This document shows, piece by piece, positions 33,556 to 44,287 of a stretch of DNA of 64,000 bases. The notes beneath the pieces were generated by a model. The model was not told where the DNA came from. It saw nothing but the letters and a program-made list of their open reading frames with translations, and made no database searches. Numbering within the stretch: position 1 is the first letter of the stretch; every line of letters starts with the position of its first letter. The stretch lies in assembly GCA_005765155.1 (NCBI GenBank), contig VCCP01000005.1, positions 558,001 through 622,000 on the forward strand, given 5' to 3'. The position numbers and the translations under genes were made by a program. The DNA is from Zelopaecilomyces penicillatus. Lineage: Eukaryota > Ascomycota > Sordariomycetes > Hypocreales > Pseudodiploosporaceae.

Positions 33556-34675
33556 ATGGAATCCACAACAATCCCCCAGATACCTCACATGAGGTCTCTC
33601 ACAGATGATGATTTGGTGGTCATCACCGAACATCTGACTTCATTAGCACGCCGAGAGCACCACGCGCGCATACATCTAGGCTGCCTGGATGCTGAGCATC
33701 GTCGCATCTTTGTTCGCGCTGTTACAAATATTCTTTCTACTGAACTCGCCATCTTCACCTACGCCCAAATCATCGATGGCCTGCCTACCGTCGATGTGGC
33801 ATGGGAACGCAGATTTCCTGGGATTTCTGGCGGCGATGACCATCCCCTTGAAGAGCATCAGGAAATTTGTCCTGGTGCCATGGATAAAGCAAGAGAGCTC
33901 TGTAAAGCCTGGAACCCCGATGTGTTTTTATTCAACCCAGAAGTAAGCTCCATCTACATCCCCTGCAACGAGCAAATCCAAAAGTCCAAGTTTGTTTTTT
34001 TCTCTAACATCTGTTCTACATCAATAGCTTGTTGCTGCATATCATGAGGCAACGCCAGGCTCTAAAGCCTTTGAGACGCGTCTGATTGAACTCGTTGCGG
34101 TATCGCTTCATCAGTTTGGCACATTAGTCTACCAACTTGGATTGCGCCTACATCAAGGAGATGTCGAAAGCGTAATTCGTTGGGAAGAGGATGTTGATTC
34201 TGACGAAGATAGTTTTGGCCGAATCCCCCCCCGACCAACCTTTTTTAGCCACCATGCCTACTTGCACGAAGAGATTTACCCTGAGGGCGTCGCGGACATT
34301 GTCGGCTACTGGACTGAAGACCGCATTTTAGGCGGCGTTGTCGTCTTTGATCGAAAATCAGAATTTTTTGACACTGATCTGGCACTGCCGCCCAACGTAT
34401 ATTTCCATTCCTGTCGAGATCACATCACCATGTGCGTCGTCCAGCTCCTCGACGAGCAGCAGCGTGCCCTGGTAGACTTTCTTCTCTCAGAGTCAGATGC
34501 ACCGTCCTCTCCGCTACCGATTCTGGTTGGCATGCGAAACCAAAAACGGTACAATGCTCTTACTGCCATATCAGAGTCTCTAGTTTTTCGTGATATTTGG
34601 GAGCGCAAACCTCCAACCATGGATGATTTGGACAACTGGGGCAAGGGACCAAAGGCTCACATTGATTACTACTAG
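33556..34675 (+). CDS. Conserved-looking hypothetical protein, 2 exons
   Basis: Exons 33556-33942 and 34028-34675 give 344 aa. I do not recognise it. The N-terminal part is helical (SLTDDDLVVITEHLTSLARREHHARIHLG); the middle holds an acidic stretch (WEEDVDSDEDSFG) followed by PRPTFFSHHAYLHEEIYPEGVADIVGYW. The second half looks like an alpha/beta fold with several hydrophobic strands (RILGGVVVFDR, HITMCVVQLLDEQQRALVDFLL). No signal peptide or membrane segment. Clean splice sites, a frame-keeping 85-bp intron and balanced composition support a real gene. It lies between the HExxH gene and the HET gene. Confidence 0.65.
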
Positions 34676-35293
34676 AGTAGGCACGAAATCTTGCAATCCA
34701 TGCCACGTTTGGCTAGCCACATTCCTCAGAGGCTAACTAGGATCCAGTTTGACGATAATGCGAGTGAAGCAGGGTTGGCTATGATGTTGGAGATTGAGAC
34801 AGATTTTGGGTGCGGAAGCTTGATGATACGTTAGAAGTGATGATTTGAGTCACATTTCAGAACGACATTCAGGCATATTACGTGGCTAGTTTTGAGAGAT
34901 TTATCACACTATTTCTTTATGTAATCAATGCAGAAAACAATGTTGATTTCCAATTTGCAGGTGCCCAATCCAGTCTACACATTTCCTCTTGTAACTATTG
35001 ATTCGCGGCTGAATACACCCTAGGGTTGGATCAAACCCAAGAGAGCGGGTGGTGGACAAGACCCTCAGCTGAAATGCACCAGCCACGTAGCTCATATTTA
35101 TGGTCCTTAAGTTTCGTCCCTATCAATAAAATGATATAAATCTTACAAATTTCCGATAAACAAGGCTACTAGTATCACAAGCTGGTGAATTTTACACTCA
35201 TTACACGATGCAATATTGACACCCTTAGTCGCAATAATCTAGGGTATTCTAGCTTCTCTTTTTATCTAAACAACAACCAGTACTGCAGCGACC
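34676..35293. other. Intergenic spacer upstream of the HET-domain gene
   Basis: A 618-bp AT-rich interval with no supported coding region; it should contain the HET gene's promoter. I see no clear element. Confidence 0.5.
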
Positions 35294-36841
35294 ATGCGAC
35301 TCATCAACCTAAGAACCTTAAGCCTTGAGGATTTCATCGGCACCATCCCTCCTTACGCCATTCTATCTCATACATGGATGAACGGCGAAGTTACATGCCA
35401 GGAGATGGCCGCCGGCGGGAAAGACATACGCAACAAGGCAGGATGGATCAAGATTGAAGAATTCTGCAAAATGGTCGTGTCTCGACTCCCAAACATACAA
35501 CATGGCTGGGTAGACACCTGCTGCATTGACAAAACCAGCAGCGCCGAACTATCCGAGGCCATAAACTCCATGTTTGCCTGGTACCGCAACGCAGAAACCT
35601 GCTTCGCATACCTTGCAGACGTTGATCACCATGATGCCAGTCAGCCTCTCGACCAAGACTTCAAGGAGTCGCGATGGTTCACCAGAGGCTGGACACTACA
35701 GGAACTACTTGCCCCCAACGAAGTCGAGTTTTTCGACGGAGAATGGAACCATTTTGGCACAAGGGACTCTCTTGCGGATCGGATCGCGACCATTACTCGG
35801 ATCGACGCGTCTATTCTGCGCTCTGGTGACTGGTCCATGGTCAGTGCTGCCTGCAAAATGTCATGGGCGGCATATAGACAGACGACACGGATCGAAGATC
35901 AAGCGTACTGCCTTCTAGGGCTCTTTGATGTAAATATGCCGATGCTGTATGGAGAAGGCGAAAGAGCATTTCTCCGTCTGCAAGAAGAGATTTTGAAAGA
36001 AACAGATGATGAATCTCTACTTGCTTGGGACGCTTCTGAGATCCCCCCTTCTGTAACGACCATCGGCGCTCTTGCTCCCAGTCCCGCATTCTTCTGGGAA
36101 GGCCACAGCTTTGAGTCCTATCCCAGCCAAGGAGACGCCCTCGTCATCACCAATAAAGGAATTTCTCTCGACACCTCCCTCTTTGAGCAATCCCAACTTG
36201 CCGGGCAAAAGCTCGCACTCCTATCCTGCTCAGAGACCGGCAACGCCGCTTCTGGAATCGCAATATCTCTAACCCGAGATGCCTTTGACACCAACCGATA
36301 CAGCCGAAGCAGAAACGCACCCATCCGCATCCCCATGCGCCAAAGCGGTGCTATGAAACTACAAAAGGCAACTCTCGTCCGAAGGAGCGTGACATCAATA
36401 GCAACCAGCATCGTGACAAAGTGCTGGCTTCACTACATGGCATCGCTTGAGATTGTCGGTATGTATCCGCCAGACTTGTGGCGCGAGAGTGTGGTTACTT
36501 CGACGGCGACGATGGCGATAAGTCATACTGCGCAGAGTACGGTGCACGGATTGGCTACGTTTCGGGTGTGGAATACCAAAGTGTGTTTCACGCTGGCTAT
36601 TACCATTGAGCCGAGCAGTGGAGTTGGCGCTGCGGATCTTGCACCATTGTCGTATAGGGACTTTTCGGCAGGGAAGCTGAATGAGGTTATGGAGATGGAA
36701 CTTGCGAATCGCACTGAGGCGAAGAAAGATATGGTATTGACTGGATATAGGTATTCGGCTGATTACAAGCTGGGACACGCACGCGGGCCTTGGATGAGCG
36801 TTGTTACTCTGTCCAGAAGCATATGTCCTCCGTCGAGGTGA
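35294..36841 (+). CDS. HET-domain (heterokaryon incompatibility) protein
   Basis: A single exon of 515 aa. The HET domain (PF06985) fills about residues 20-220. The start MRLINLRTLSLEDF and PYAILSHTWMNGEVTCQEM are typical, followed by HGWVDTCCIDKTSSAELSEAINSMFAWYRNA, RGWTLQELLAPNEVEFFD and EDQAYCLLGLFDVNMPMLYGEGERAFLRLQEEIL. This is the build of HET proteins in the HET-E/D/R-like group but without NACHT or WD40 repeats. HET domains, distantly TIR-like, trigger cell death when genetically different hyphae fuse. The C-terminal 290 residues have no domain I recognise. HET genes come in large, variable families, so this copy need not be an active incompatibility locus. Confidence 0.93.
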   Translation: MRLINLRTLSLEDFIGTIPPYAILSHTWMNGEVTCQEMAAGGKDIRNKAGWIKIEEFCKMVVSRLPNIQHGWVDTCCIDKTSSAELSEAINSMFAWYRNAETCFAYLADVDHHDASQPLDQDFKESRWFTRGWTLQELLAPNEVEFFDGEWNHFGTRDSLADRIATITRIDASILRSGDWSMVSAACKMSWAAYRQTTRIEDQAYCLLGLFDVNMPMLYGEGERAFLRLQEEILKETDDESLLAWDASEIPPSVTTIGALAPSPAFFWEGHSFESYPSQGDALVITNKGISLDTSLFEQSQLAGQKLALLSCSETGNAASGIAISLTRDAFDTNRYSRSRNAPIRIPMRQSGAMKLQKATLVRRSVTSIATSIVTKCWLHYMASLEIVGMYPPDLWRESVVTSTATMAISHTAQSTVHGLATFRVWNTKVCFTLAITIEPSSGVGAADLAPLSYRDFSAGKLNEVMEMELANRTEAKKDMVLTGYRYSADYKLGHARGPWMSVVTLSRSICPPSR

Positions 36842-37655
36842 AGAGGCGCTACTAGCGAGTCTGTGTTTTATGCCGTTGTTGAGTCTTGATGTTAGTGATG
36901 ATTGTATCTTACAGAGAGATTATAGTTCCAAAATAATTCCCATTTATTATAGTAGTTTTCTTGTTACAAATAATACAATTAATGAAATAAATGAAGGTGA
37001 GAAACATATACCATCTAAACGCAACATGTAAAGTCCATGCAGGCAGGCAGCACCGTTGTATCTCGGAACGAATGGTATTAGTTGTTCAACGTCTTCTCTG
37101 CGGAACACTCAAAACACGACTAAAATCATTCACCTTACCGTAATCAGCAACTCCGCCCTCGGTACGACCCTTTCCATCACACTTTCACACAGCACACAAT
37201 CTCTCCACCGGCGACTTTTAATAAAAGCCGAGCCCGGAGCCGAAGCCGCTCCCCACACCATCAGCGTCATTGACCATGCTAGCCTACGTTCGGCCAACCC
37301 ATGACGTCAGCACAACGGTTTCTTCTTATCCCACCGGGTACAGAGTAGGTGATTCGTTGGTCGCAAACATTTTTGTTTGTTTAGAGCATCGGCGATATCA
37401 CCAAACCCCGATAACCAGGATTCTGCATTTCTTTGTATGGGATTTTTCTTTTCATGGGCGGTAAAGAGATGCCGAAATCTTGAAATGCTGAGGTATGAAT
37501 ATGCAGTCAGCGTTTTGAGAAGTTGCCGAGATTCCGAACAACTGCGCTGGTATATGAGTTCCTCTTTTTCTATAATAGCTTGGGATTTCCCAAATGATAT
37601 TTCCGATATTAACATGGTTTGATATAGTTTGAACTTCAATACCGGTTAATTGAAG
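36842..37655. other. Spacer upstream of the MFS gene
   Basis: An 814-bp interval. Short open frames at 37056-37464 (+) and 37307-37706 (-) have no family resemblance. Likely the promoter of the MFS gene. Confidence 0.45.
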
Positions 37656-39532
37656 ATGGCGGAAACACAAAATCCTAAAACTACACAGGCGCAAAGCCAG
37701 AGCCATCTTGAGATGGCATCTACTTCAGAAGATAGCCCCCCCAAAGACGAAGGTCCCCTTGACCACCACCACAGCGAAGAAGAAGAAGAAGATGATGATG
37801 ATGACACCTCGGATGAAACTGAAAGTGACGATGGTGTTTTCTACGACGGCCATCGTCCTACACTTCGAGAAATGCGCTCCAACACATCCCGTTCCAGCTA
37901 TTACCACAGAAACCGCTCCCACTCCTCCACAACCACCAGCCTATCACCCTCCATATCTCGACGCGGCACAATCCTCTCACGCATCCGCTCCCGCCCCATC
38001 ACCACCAAATTCACCCACCCACTCTCCCACATCCCCACCACCGCAGACCAAATCGTCGACTTTGACGGGCCCAACGACCCGTACCACCCGGTCAACTGGC
38101 CCATCCACAAAAAGGTTCTCACAACCGCCCTCTACGGCCTCGTCACAATGACAGCTACATGGGCGTCATCCGCATACTCATCCGGTGTCAAGCAAATCTC
38201 GCAAGAATTCAACGTCGGCACGCAGGTGGCCAACTTGGGCACGACTCTTTTCCTTTTTGGTTTCGGAATTGGTCCCTTGTTGTGGGCGCCGCTGAGTGAA
38301 GTGTTTGGACGGCGGATGGCGGTTATGGTGCCCATGTTTGTGGCGATTTGCTTTAGTTTTGGGAGTGCTACGAGTAAAGATTTTCACACGCTCATGCTTA
38401 CGCGGTTCTTTGGCGGGTTCTTTGCATCGGCTCCGGTGACGAATACTGGTGGTGTTTTGGGAGATTTGTTTACTCCGGCGCAGCGAGGGATTGCCATGGC
38501 TGGGTATGCAATGGCAGTAGTTGGAGGACCAGCACTAGGTAAGTTTGAAAGAATCTCTCTCTCTCTCTTTCTCGATTTTACCAAAACTTTATTCTAACAT
38601 GTATTATCAATCTAGGACCAATTGCCTCGACTGCTGTAGTCCAAACCCCCTCTCTCGGCTGGCGCTGGTCCGAATACCTTACAGGCATCCTCCAAGCCGT
38701 TTTTCTCATCATCGCCGTCATCTTCATTGACGAGAGCTACCCCCCCAAACTCCTCGTCTACAAATCCCGCCGCCTCCGTCACGAAACTGGAAACTGGGCC
38801 CTACACGCCCGTTTCGAAGAGTGGGACGTCAACTTCAAAGACCTATGCACAAAGTTCCTCGTCCGCCCGATCCAACTTCTCCTCACGCCCATATGCTTCC
38901 TCATCGCCCTCTACGCTAGCTTCTGCTACGGTATCCTGTATATGCAGCTTGGAGGGGTTCCCATTATCTTTGGCGAGCTCCGTGGATGGAGGCCGCTGGT
39001 TGCTTCGCTGCCCTTTGCGTGTATCTTCATCGGTACTATACTCGGCTGCGGAGCAAACGTGTATAACCAGACGCTATATAACAAGGCATACCACGCTGCT
39101 GGTGATCGAGCTGTGCCGGAGAAGCGTTTGCCACCCATGATGCTCGGTTCTCTGCTATTCAGCGGCGGGCAATTCCTAACTGGCTGGACAGGCGGCCGCA
39201 ACGACATACACTGGATCGTTCCTGTAATTGGGCTCGTCATGCTGGGCACGGGATTCTTCACCATATTCCAGGCTGCGCTCAACTACCTTGTCGATACCTT
39301 TCACGCAAACGCCGCTTCTGCAGTGGCGGCGAACACGTTTTTGAGGTCCTGTTTCGCTGGCGCCTTTCCTCTGGTCGTGGGGCCGTTGTATCACAATCTT
39401 GGAATCGGGCCCGGTTCAAGCATCACGGGCGGGTTTGCAGCTTTACTTATCCCGGTTCCGTTTATTTTTTACATTTTCGGCAAAAGGATACGAGCGAGTT
39501 CCAAGTGGTCAAAAGCGTCAGTGTATGATTAA
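37656..39532 (+). CDS. MFS transporter, DHA1/polyamine-type, with acidic cytosolic N-terminus, 2 exons
   Basis: Exons 37656-38538 and 38616-39532 give 599 aa. The ATG at 37656 (ATGGCGG context) is the first in frame. A long cytosolic head (about 1-160) contains an Asp/Glu run (EEEEEDDDDD), then Ser/Arg-rich sequence, and ends in DFDGPNDPYHPVNWP, the signature just before helix 1 in fungal DHA1 drug and polyamine exporters. Twelve hydrophobic segments follow. Motif A between helices 2 and 3 reads APLSEVFGRRM, and VVGGPALGPIAS fits the antiporter motif C. The central loop LLVYKSRRLRHETGNWALHAR is also typical of this group. It likely exports small molecules or polyamines at the plasma membrane; the substrate is unknown. 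Confidence 0.93.
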
Positions 39533-41017
39533 AATGTTTGCAGTATGCCTTATTGTGTCATGACGTTTTGAATAGAGTTTAGAAAATGAGTTATTTTACT
39601 TAAATTTAATGTAAAAGAATAGAATAGAATGGGATAATCTTGCACTTAAATTTGGACTACACTGTGTTTTGCCCACATGACTGTTGTGCAGAAACATATT
39701 GTTCAAATAGCGGCGTTGAGTACTTCATTATTCGTTGCTCAGTCCCTAGTAATAACAAAGGTGATATTTCCTCATTCAGTATTACATACAATCATGCTTT
39801 TGGAGCATGTGCGAGACGCCCAGCTCATGTCTGAATCTTGACATTTTACGCCCCCAAATTACACGGAATCAGCCATCCAGCCTTGCACTTGACAATATCC
39901 CGCCCATTTCGCCTATCAGTAGCAAAATCACACTCCAGCAAGACAACATAGTAAGGCTCTGTCAAACAATTACACAGCCAGCAGAATGTGTGGTGTGGCA
40001 CCGATATCGATCTATAAGCGTTGTTATTAACGGTAGGACACGTGGGCTTGTAGAACCGAAGCGACGGTGTTATTAACATGCATAATTAACAATCGGTTCT
40101 CGGATCCGAGTATCTACTGCTACGCTGTAAAACTCCAATCGGGGAAATACTACACGCGCGGTATGGAGCGAGAATGTGACCGTGCCGAGCAATTCGCTTG
40201 TGGCTGCTCGAAGCGGTCTAGATCAGTGATGGATGGCACACGCACGATACCCTCCATTTATAAGGTTAGGCTTTCCTGCAACCCCACTGGAGCATCACCC
40301 GACCAGGGTAAGTGAGAAGATGATGTTTAAAGGGCATGTAAAAGTATGTTTGGGTGATGAATCGAAGTAAAATGGAAGAAATAAAGATCGAATATCCCCG
40401 GTATGTAATTCCCGGTCCAGTCACGAGCTGCTGGCTGTGTTGCTTATCAGTATGAGTATTCAGGTCATCTAGAATCAGGCTCGTGCCATCAGGGTATGGA
40501 AGGGTGGGCGGTAGGCGTTCTTGGGGGCGCTGTTAGGGCGCTTTGATGACGCTGCTGGCGCACTTTTGGGGGGGCTGTGAAAGCGGCCTGGTGTGCACGC
40601 TGTGTTATCACTGAGCAGCGCTGTAAATCCCCGGATTTGGACAGTGGAGGCTAGGTTAGGTAGGGTTTCTGGAAGCCCTGGATTGCCCCGTTCCTGACGA
40701 TGCGGCTGTGTGAGCCTTGCTGCAACGCGTCAATAAGTGGTACTGGGTAGGCACCCTTCAGATGGGATGATCATGGGATCACAGCCGCAGAACCTACGTG
40801 CTCTAGGTGTTGAAGGTTGTAGATATTTAACCCAGGTCATGTCCATTCTCAAGTCGTGTCATTCATCTGAGTCCACGCTTGCAAGAATACCCATTTCATC
40901 TTGTTCTGTTATATCACAAGTCACAACGGTCATTCTATAAAATTCATCAAGAACAAACCTCAAGGCTCATCATCATCAACACATCATCAAAGAGCTTCAA
41001 CCACAACCACCGCAGCC
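39533..41017. other. Long spacer upstream of the glycine-rich protein gene
   Basis: A 1.5-kb interval with no supported coding region. A TATAAAA box at about 40936-40942 lies some 75-80 bp before the next ATG. The rest has short meaningless open frames. Confidence 0.45.
40936..40942 (+). promoter_or_regulatory. TATA box of the glycine-rich protein gene
   Basis: TATAAAA about 76 bp upstream of the ATG at 41018, which supports that start over the open frame beginning at 40901. Confidence 0.45.
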
Positions 41018-41440
41018 ATGTGTTTCGGCTCCTCCAAAAAGAACACCGGCTACTCAGACGACAACCTCGCTCCGAGACCCGCCATGACAGACGCATCCAG
41101 CTTCAAACGACACCAGTACTCCACCCTCCGCAAGATGCAAAAAGCCACCAAGGGCACCAGCAACACACACCACGGGCGCATGCAAAGCACAAACACCGGC
41201 CAGCATAACGCCGCCGCCGACGATTGGGTGCAGACCTATAACCAGAACCATGGCTACAGCTACGGCCACGGCCACACACGCAAAAAGAACCATCACAGCT
41301 GGGGAGGAGGCTTTCATTCAACCAGCCATGGCGATTCCGGCGGCGGCAGCGGGTGGGGTGGAGGTGGCGATGGCGGATGCGGAGGAGGAGACGGCGGTGG
41401 AGGAGGAGGAGGTGGTGGTGGTGATGGCGGAGGTTGTTAG
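41018..41440 (+). CDS. Small glycine-rich protein with N-terminal MCFGS and C-terminal Gly-rich/Cys tail
   Basis: A single exon of 140 aa from the ATG at 41018, chosen because a TATA box lies 76 bp upstream. The N-terminus MCFGSSKKN puts a Cys at position 2 followed by a basic patch, as in proteins held to membranes by S-acylation (inference). The middle is polar, His- and Tyr-rich (NQNHGYSYGHGHTRKKNHH), and the last 45 residues are almost all Gly with a few Asp and Cys, ending in Cys. No signal peptide. I do not know a function; similar short Cys-start, Gly-rich proteins occur in other filamentous ascomycetes. Composition, TATA box and absence of stops across a low-complexity region support a real gene. 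Confidence 0.65.
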   Translation: MCFGSSKKNTGYSDDNLAPRPAMTDASSFKRHQYSTLRKMQKATKGTSNTHHGRMQSTNTGQHNAAADDWVQTYNQNHGYSYGHGHTRKKNHHSWGGGFHSTSHGDSGGGSGWGGGGDGGCGGGDGGGGGGGGGGDGGGC

Positions 41441-42800
41441 ATGAGGAGGATGGGGTTATGTTTAAATGCACCTCGTTTGCTTAACATGTCTTATACGCGC
41501 GCAGTCATATATTTGGTAGAGGCTGTTTTGGAAGCTACTATTTTGGATTTGGTTTATAGTTACAGATTGACGAATAAATCGACTTGATACCCATGAAATA
41601 AGCACCCGCTTGTATGTGTTTATTGGAATGATTATAACAACTGACCATGCAAAGGGGCTCAGAAAGACGTTCTGGACGAGAGAATAGACAATTTTACCAA
41701 GGATTGACTTTCACTTTTTCAGTGTACTGAGAAAGTAGTTTTGCATACGTATAAAAGCTGAGAGATGTTGAAGTAGAGCTTTGAAGTAGAGCTTTGCCCT
41801 ATAAAAGTATTGGTAAAGCCTACGAATTGCTGTATCACTCAAAGGCAGATGGATGGATCAGCAACAGTTGAGGATGATCTAACCCGATGCTAAACGCATG
41901 CCAAAGTGCATGCGGCAAAGGATATTAAACCAATCATTCAAAAAAATCAGTACGTAATTCATATTCAATAAAAGAAGCCCCATCATTCGTCATCAACAGG
42001 CTGAGGATGCCCTGGCGATTGCATGCAGCACGTTGCTGATGAAAGGATGACAAACTGCCCGTAGACAGCCAACCGCACAGCTCAGCTTGTAACCCACCCT
42101 CCAAACACATCACTGATGGCTGAGTAACCATCCTACAGTACCTTAACTCTCCACCCCCCACCAAGCTATTTCCGATCTAACCCCCCTCTTGCCCCTCTTC
42201 TATCAACGACAGCTTCGCGATCTTCGGTCTTTATTTAGCCCGTTAAGCTTTCCGACCAGGAGAGCTCAAGTCGGAAACGCGAATAAGAGCGAGGTCCCTC
42301 CCACAAGGGCATATGGAAGTTACCAGGTACACATAGCAGTGCCGCACACTAGTTTAACCCTGGCAGCTGTGAAACCTGCATTTGGATAACGAGTTGAGGG
42401 GGGGGGAAGTGGGATAGATAGATAGATGGGTGGTTGGATGGAGGAGGAATCTATGCGAAGCCTACACACCTATGAGCAAGCAGTCTCAGATTGCTTAACA
42501 ATCAGGGAGCTCGACCAAACAGCTTGGAGCACCTTGGCAATACCTACCTTTGATACCTATACGAGGGGCGTCATACATGAAAGCTAATGAAGCTGAAGAG
42601 CGGGGAACAGCGACGAAGGGATGATTCAACAGAAAGTGCCATTGAGAATGTGGGAGTATTTATGAACATTCCCATCGCCGCCATCTTTTGCCCATAGCTA
42701 GTTATCCATCCACCTCTACCTACTCTCACACACAAATCACACAAATCACAAACACACTACATACGCAATTAAAACGCTCAATTGATCTGATCTGCCCAGC
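41441..42800. other. Intergenic spacer
   Basis: A 1.36-kb interval with no supported gene. A 13-base unit (GAAGTAGAGCTTT) is repeated in tandem at 41770-41795 and a short GATA run lies near 42415-42427. It includes the promoter of the NmrA-like gene. Confidence 0.45.
41770..41795. repeat. Tandem duplication of 13 bases
   Basis: Two adjacent copies of GAAGTAGAGCTTT in non-coding sequence. Confidence 0.8.
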
Positions 42801-43872
42801 ATGTCCAAGCTTCTCACAGTCTTTGGCGCCACTGGCAACCAGGGTGGTTCGGTCATCAAGGCTGTTCTCGCAGATGCCATCTTGTCCAAGGAGTACAAGA
42901 TTCGTGGTATTACTCGTGATGTGACCAAACCAGCTGCTCAGGCGCTGACAGCTCAGGGCGTTGAAATGATTTCGGTAGGTTTCAGCTTTTCTCAGCATCG
43001 CCATTAGCATGAATAGATATTCTTCTTTTGTTATGTAAAAATGTGAAATAATTAACATCTCTCCTTTACTAGGCCGACATGTCCAGCCCCGAGTCCGTCG
43101 CCCCCGCCGTCAAGGGCGCACATACCGTCTTCCTCGTCACCAACTACTGGGAATCCAAATCCGCCAAAGTCGAAGTCAACCAGGGCAAAGCCGTCACCGA
43201 CGCAAGCAAGGCCGCTGGGGTCAAGCACATCATCTTCTCGTCGCTGATCCACGCCTCCAAAGCCAGCAAGGGCCGTCTCTCCCACATTCAGCACTTTGAT
43301 AGCAAGGCGGATATCGAGACGTATATTCGCGAAAGCGGTGTTCCTGGTACTTTTGTCCTGCCTGGGTTCTTTATGAGCAATTTCTTGGGCATGATTCGCA
43401 AGAATGAGGATGGGAAGGGATATACCTTGGCGATGCCTGTAGATGGGGATAAAGGCAAGGCACCTGCCTACGACTCCTCAAAAGATACTGGTAAGCTCTC
43501 AAACCCCTTCTAATTAACATGATCACTAACGCTGCAATTTTAGGCCTGTTCGTAAAAGCCGCCATCAAGAGCTTCCCCGGCAACGCAGGCAAACACATCT
43601 ACGCCGCAGCCGACTACTACCCGCTCAACAGAATCGTCTCCGAATTCTCCGAAGTCATCGGCAAGCCCGCCTCCTACGTGCACATCTCCGACGAGGAATT
43701 CAAGTCACGTCTGCCTGAAGGCCAGGCGCAGGAGCTGCTCGAAAACTTCCAGCTTCTTGATGAGCCTGGGTACTATGCGGGCGCGTCGCTGAAGGAGAGC
43801 TTGGAGCTGGTGGATGAGAAGCCGACGAGCTGGAAGGAGTTTGTGGAGAAGAATAAGCAGCATTGGCTGTGA
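42801..43872 (+). CDS. NmrA-like family NAD(P)-binding protein, 3 exons
   Basis: Exons 42801-42974, 43073-43490 and 43544-43872 give 306 aa, the normal length. The Rossmann fold starts with LLTVFGATGNQGGSVI, whose GxxGxxG loop (GATGNQG) binds NAD(P), then IRGITRDVTKPAAQAL. HTVFLVTNYWESKSAKVEVNQGKAVTDASKAAGVKHIIFSSL is the hallmark stretch of NmrA/HSCARG proteins, and YVHISDEEFKSRLPE falls in the C-terminal half. Members are atypical short-chain dehydrogenases; some sense redox (NmrA binds the GATA factor AreA), others reduce small compounds. The canonical YxxxK is absent, as is usual. Cytosolic. Confidence 0.92.
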
Positions 43873-44287
43873 GGGTGTAATGTAAAGGTGGAAAATAATA
43901 AAAGTATGTGATTGAAGTAATGATTTTTTATTCGGTCAGTGTTGAGAATAAGCTGAAACTTGATGTGATTCGCATTATGATGGTAATGTTTGCATGTAAT
44001 AAAATCATACTGAGAGTCACCAACGTCAATAGCTCTCATTACATAGATGTCCAGCTAAACTACTCACAAAGTCTCACCCCAAAATACAATATTCCTCGTC
44101 TGAAATGCGAAAATGACAGTAGATGATGTTTAGATATAAATGATTACATATAAAGTCAACGCGCTGAAACACAACCAAAAACACACATACCATCAATCAA
44201 CCTACTTTACCTCATTCTCACCACTTACACGGTCATGACAAAAGAGCTCACCAGAATAAATTTACAAGAAACATCATCTCGCCCAAA
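43873..44287. other. Convergent intergenic spacer
   Basis: A 415-bp AT-rich interval between the 3' ends of the NmrA-like gene (+) and the FAS1 gene (-). I see nothing else in it. Confidence 0.5.
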
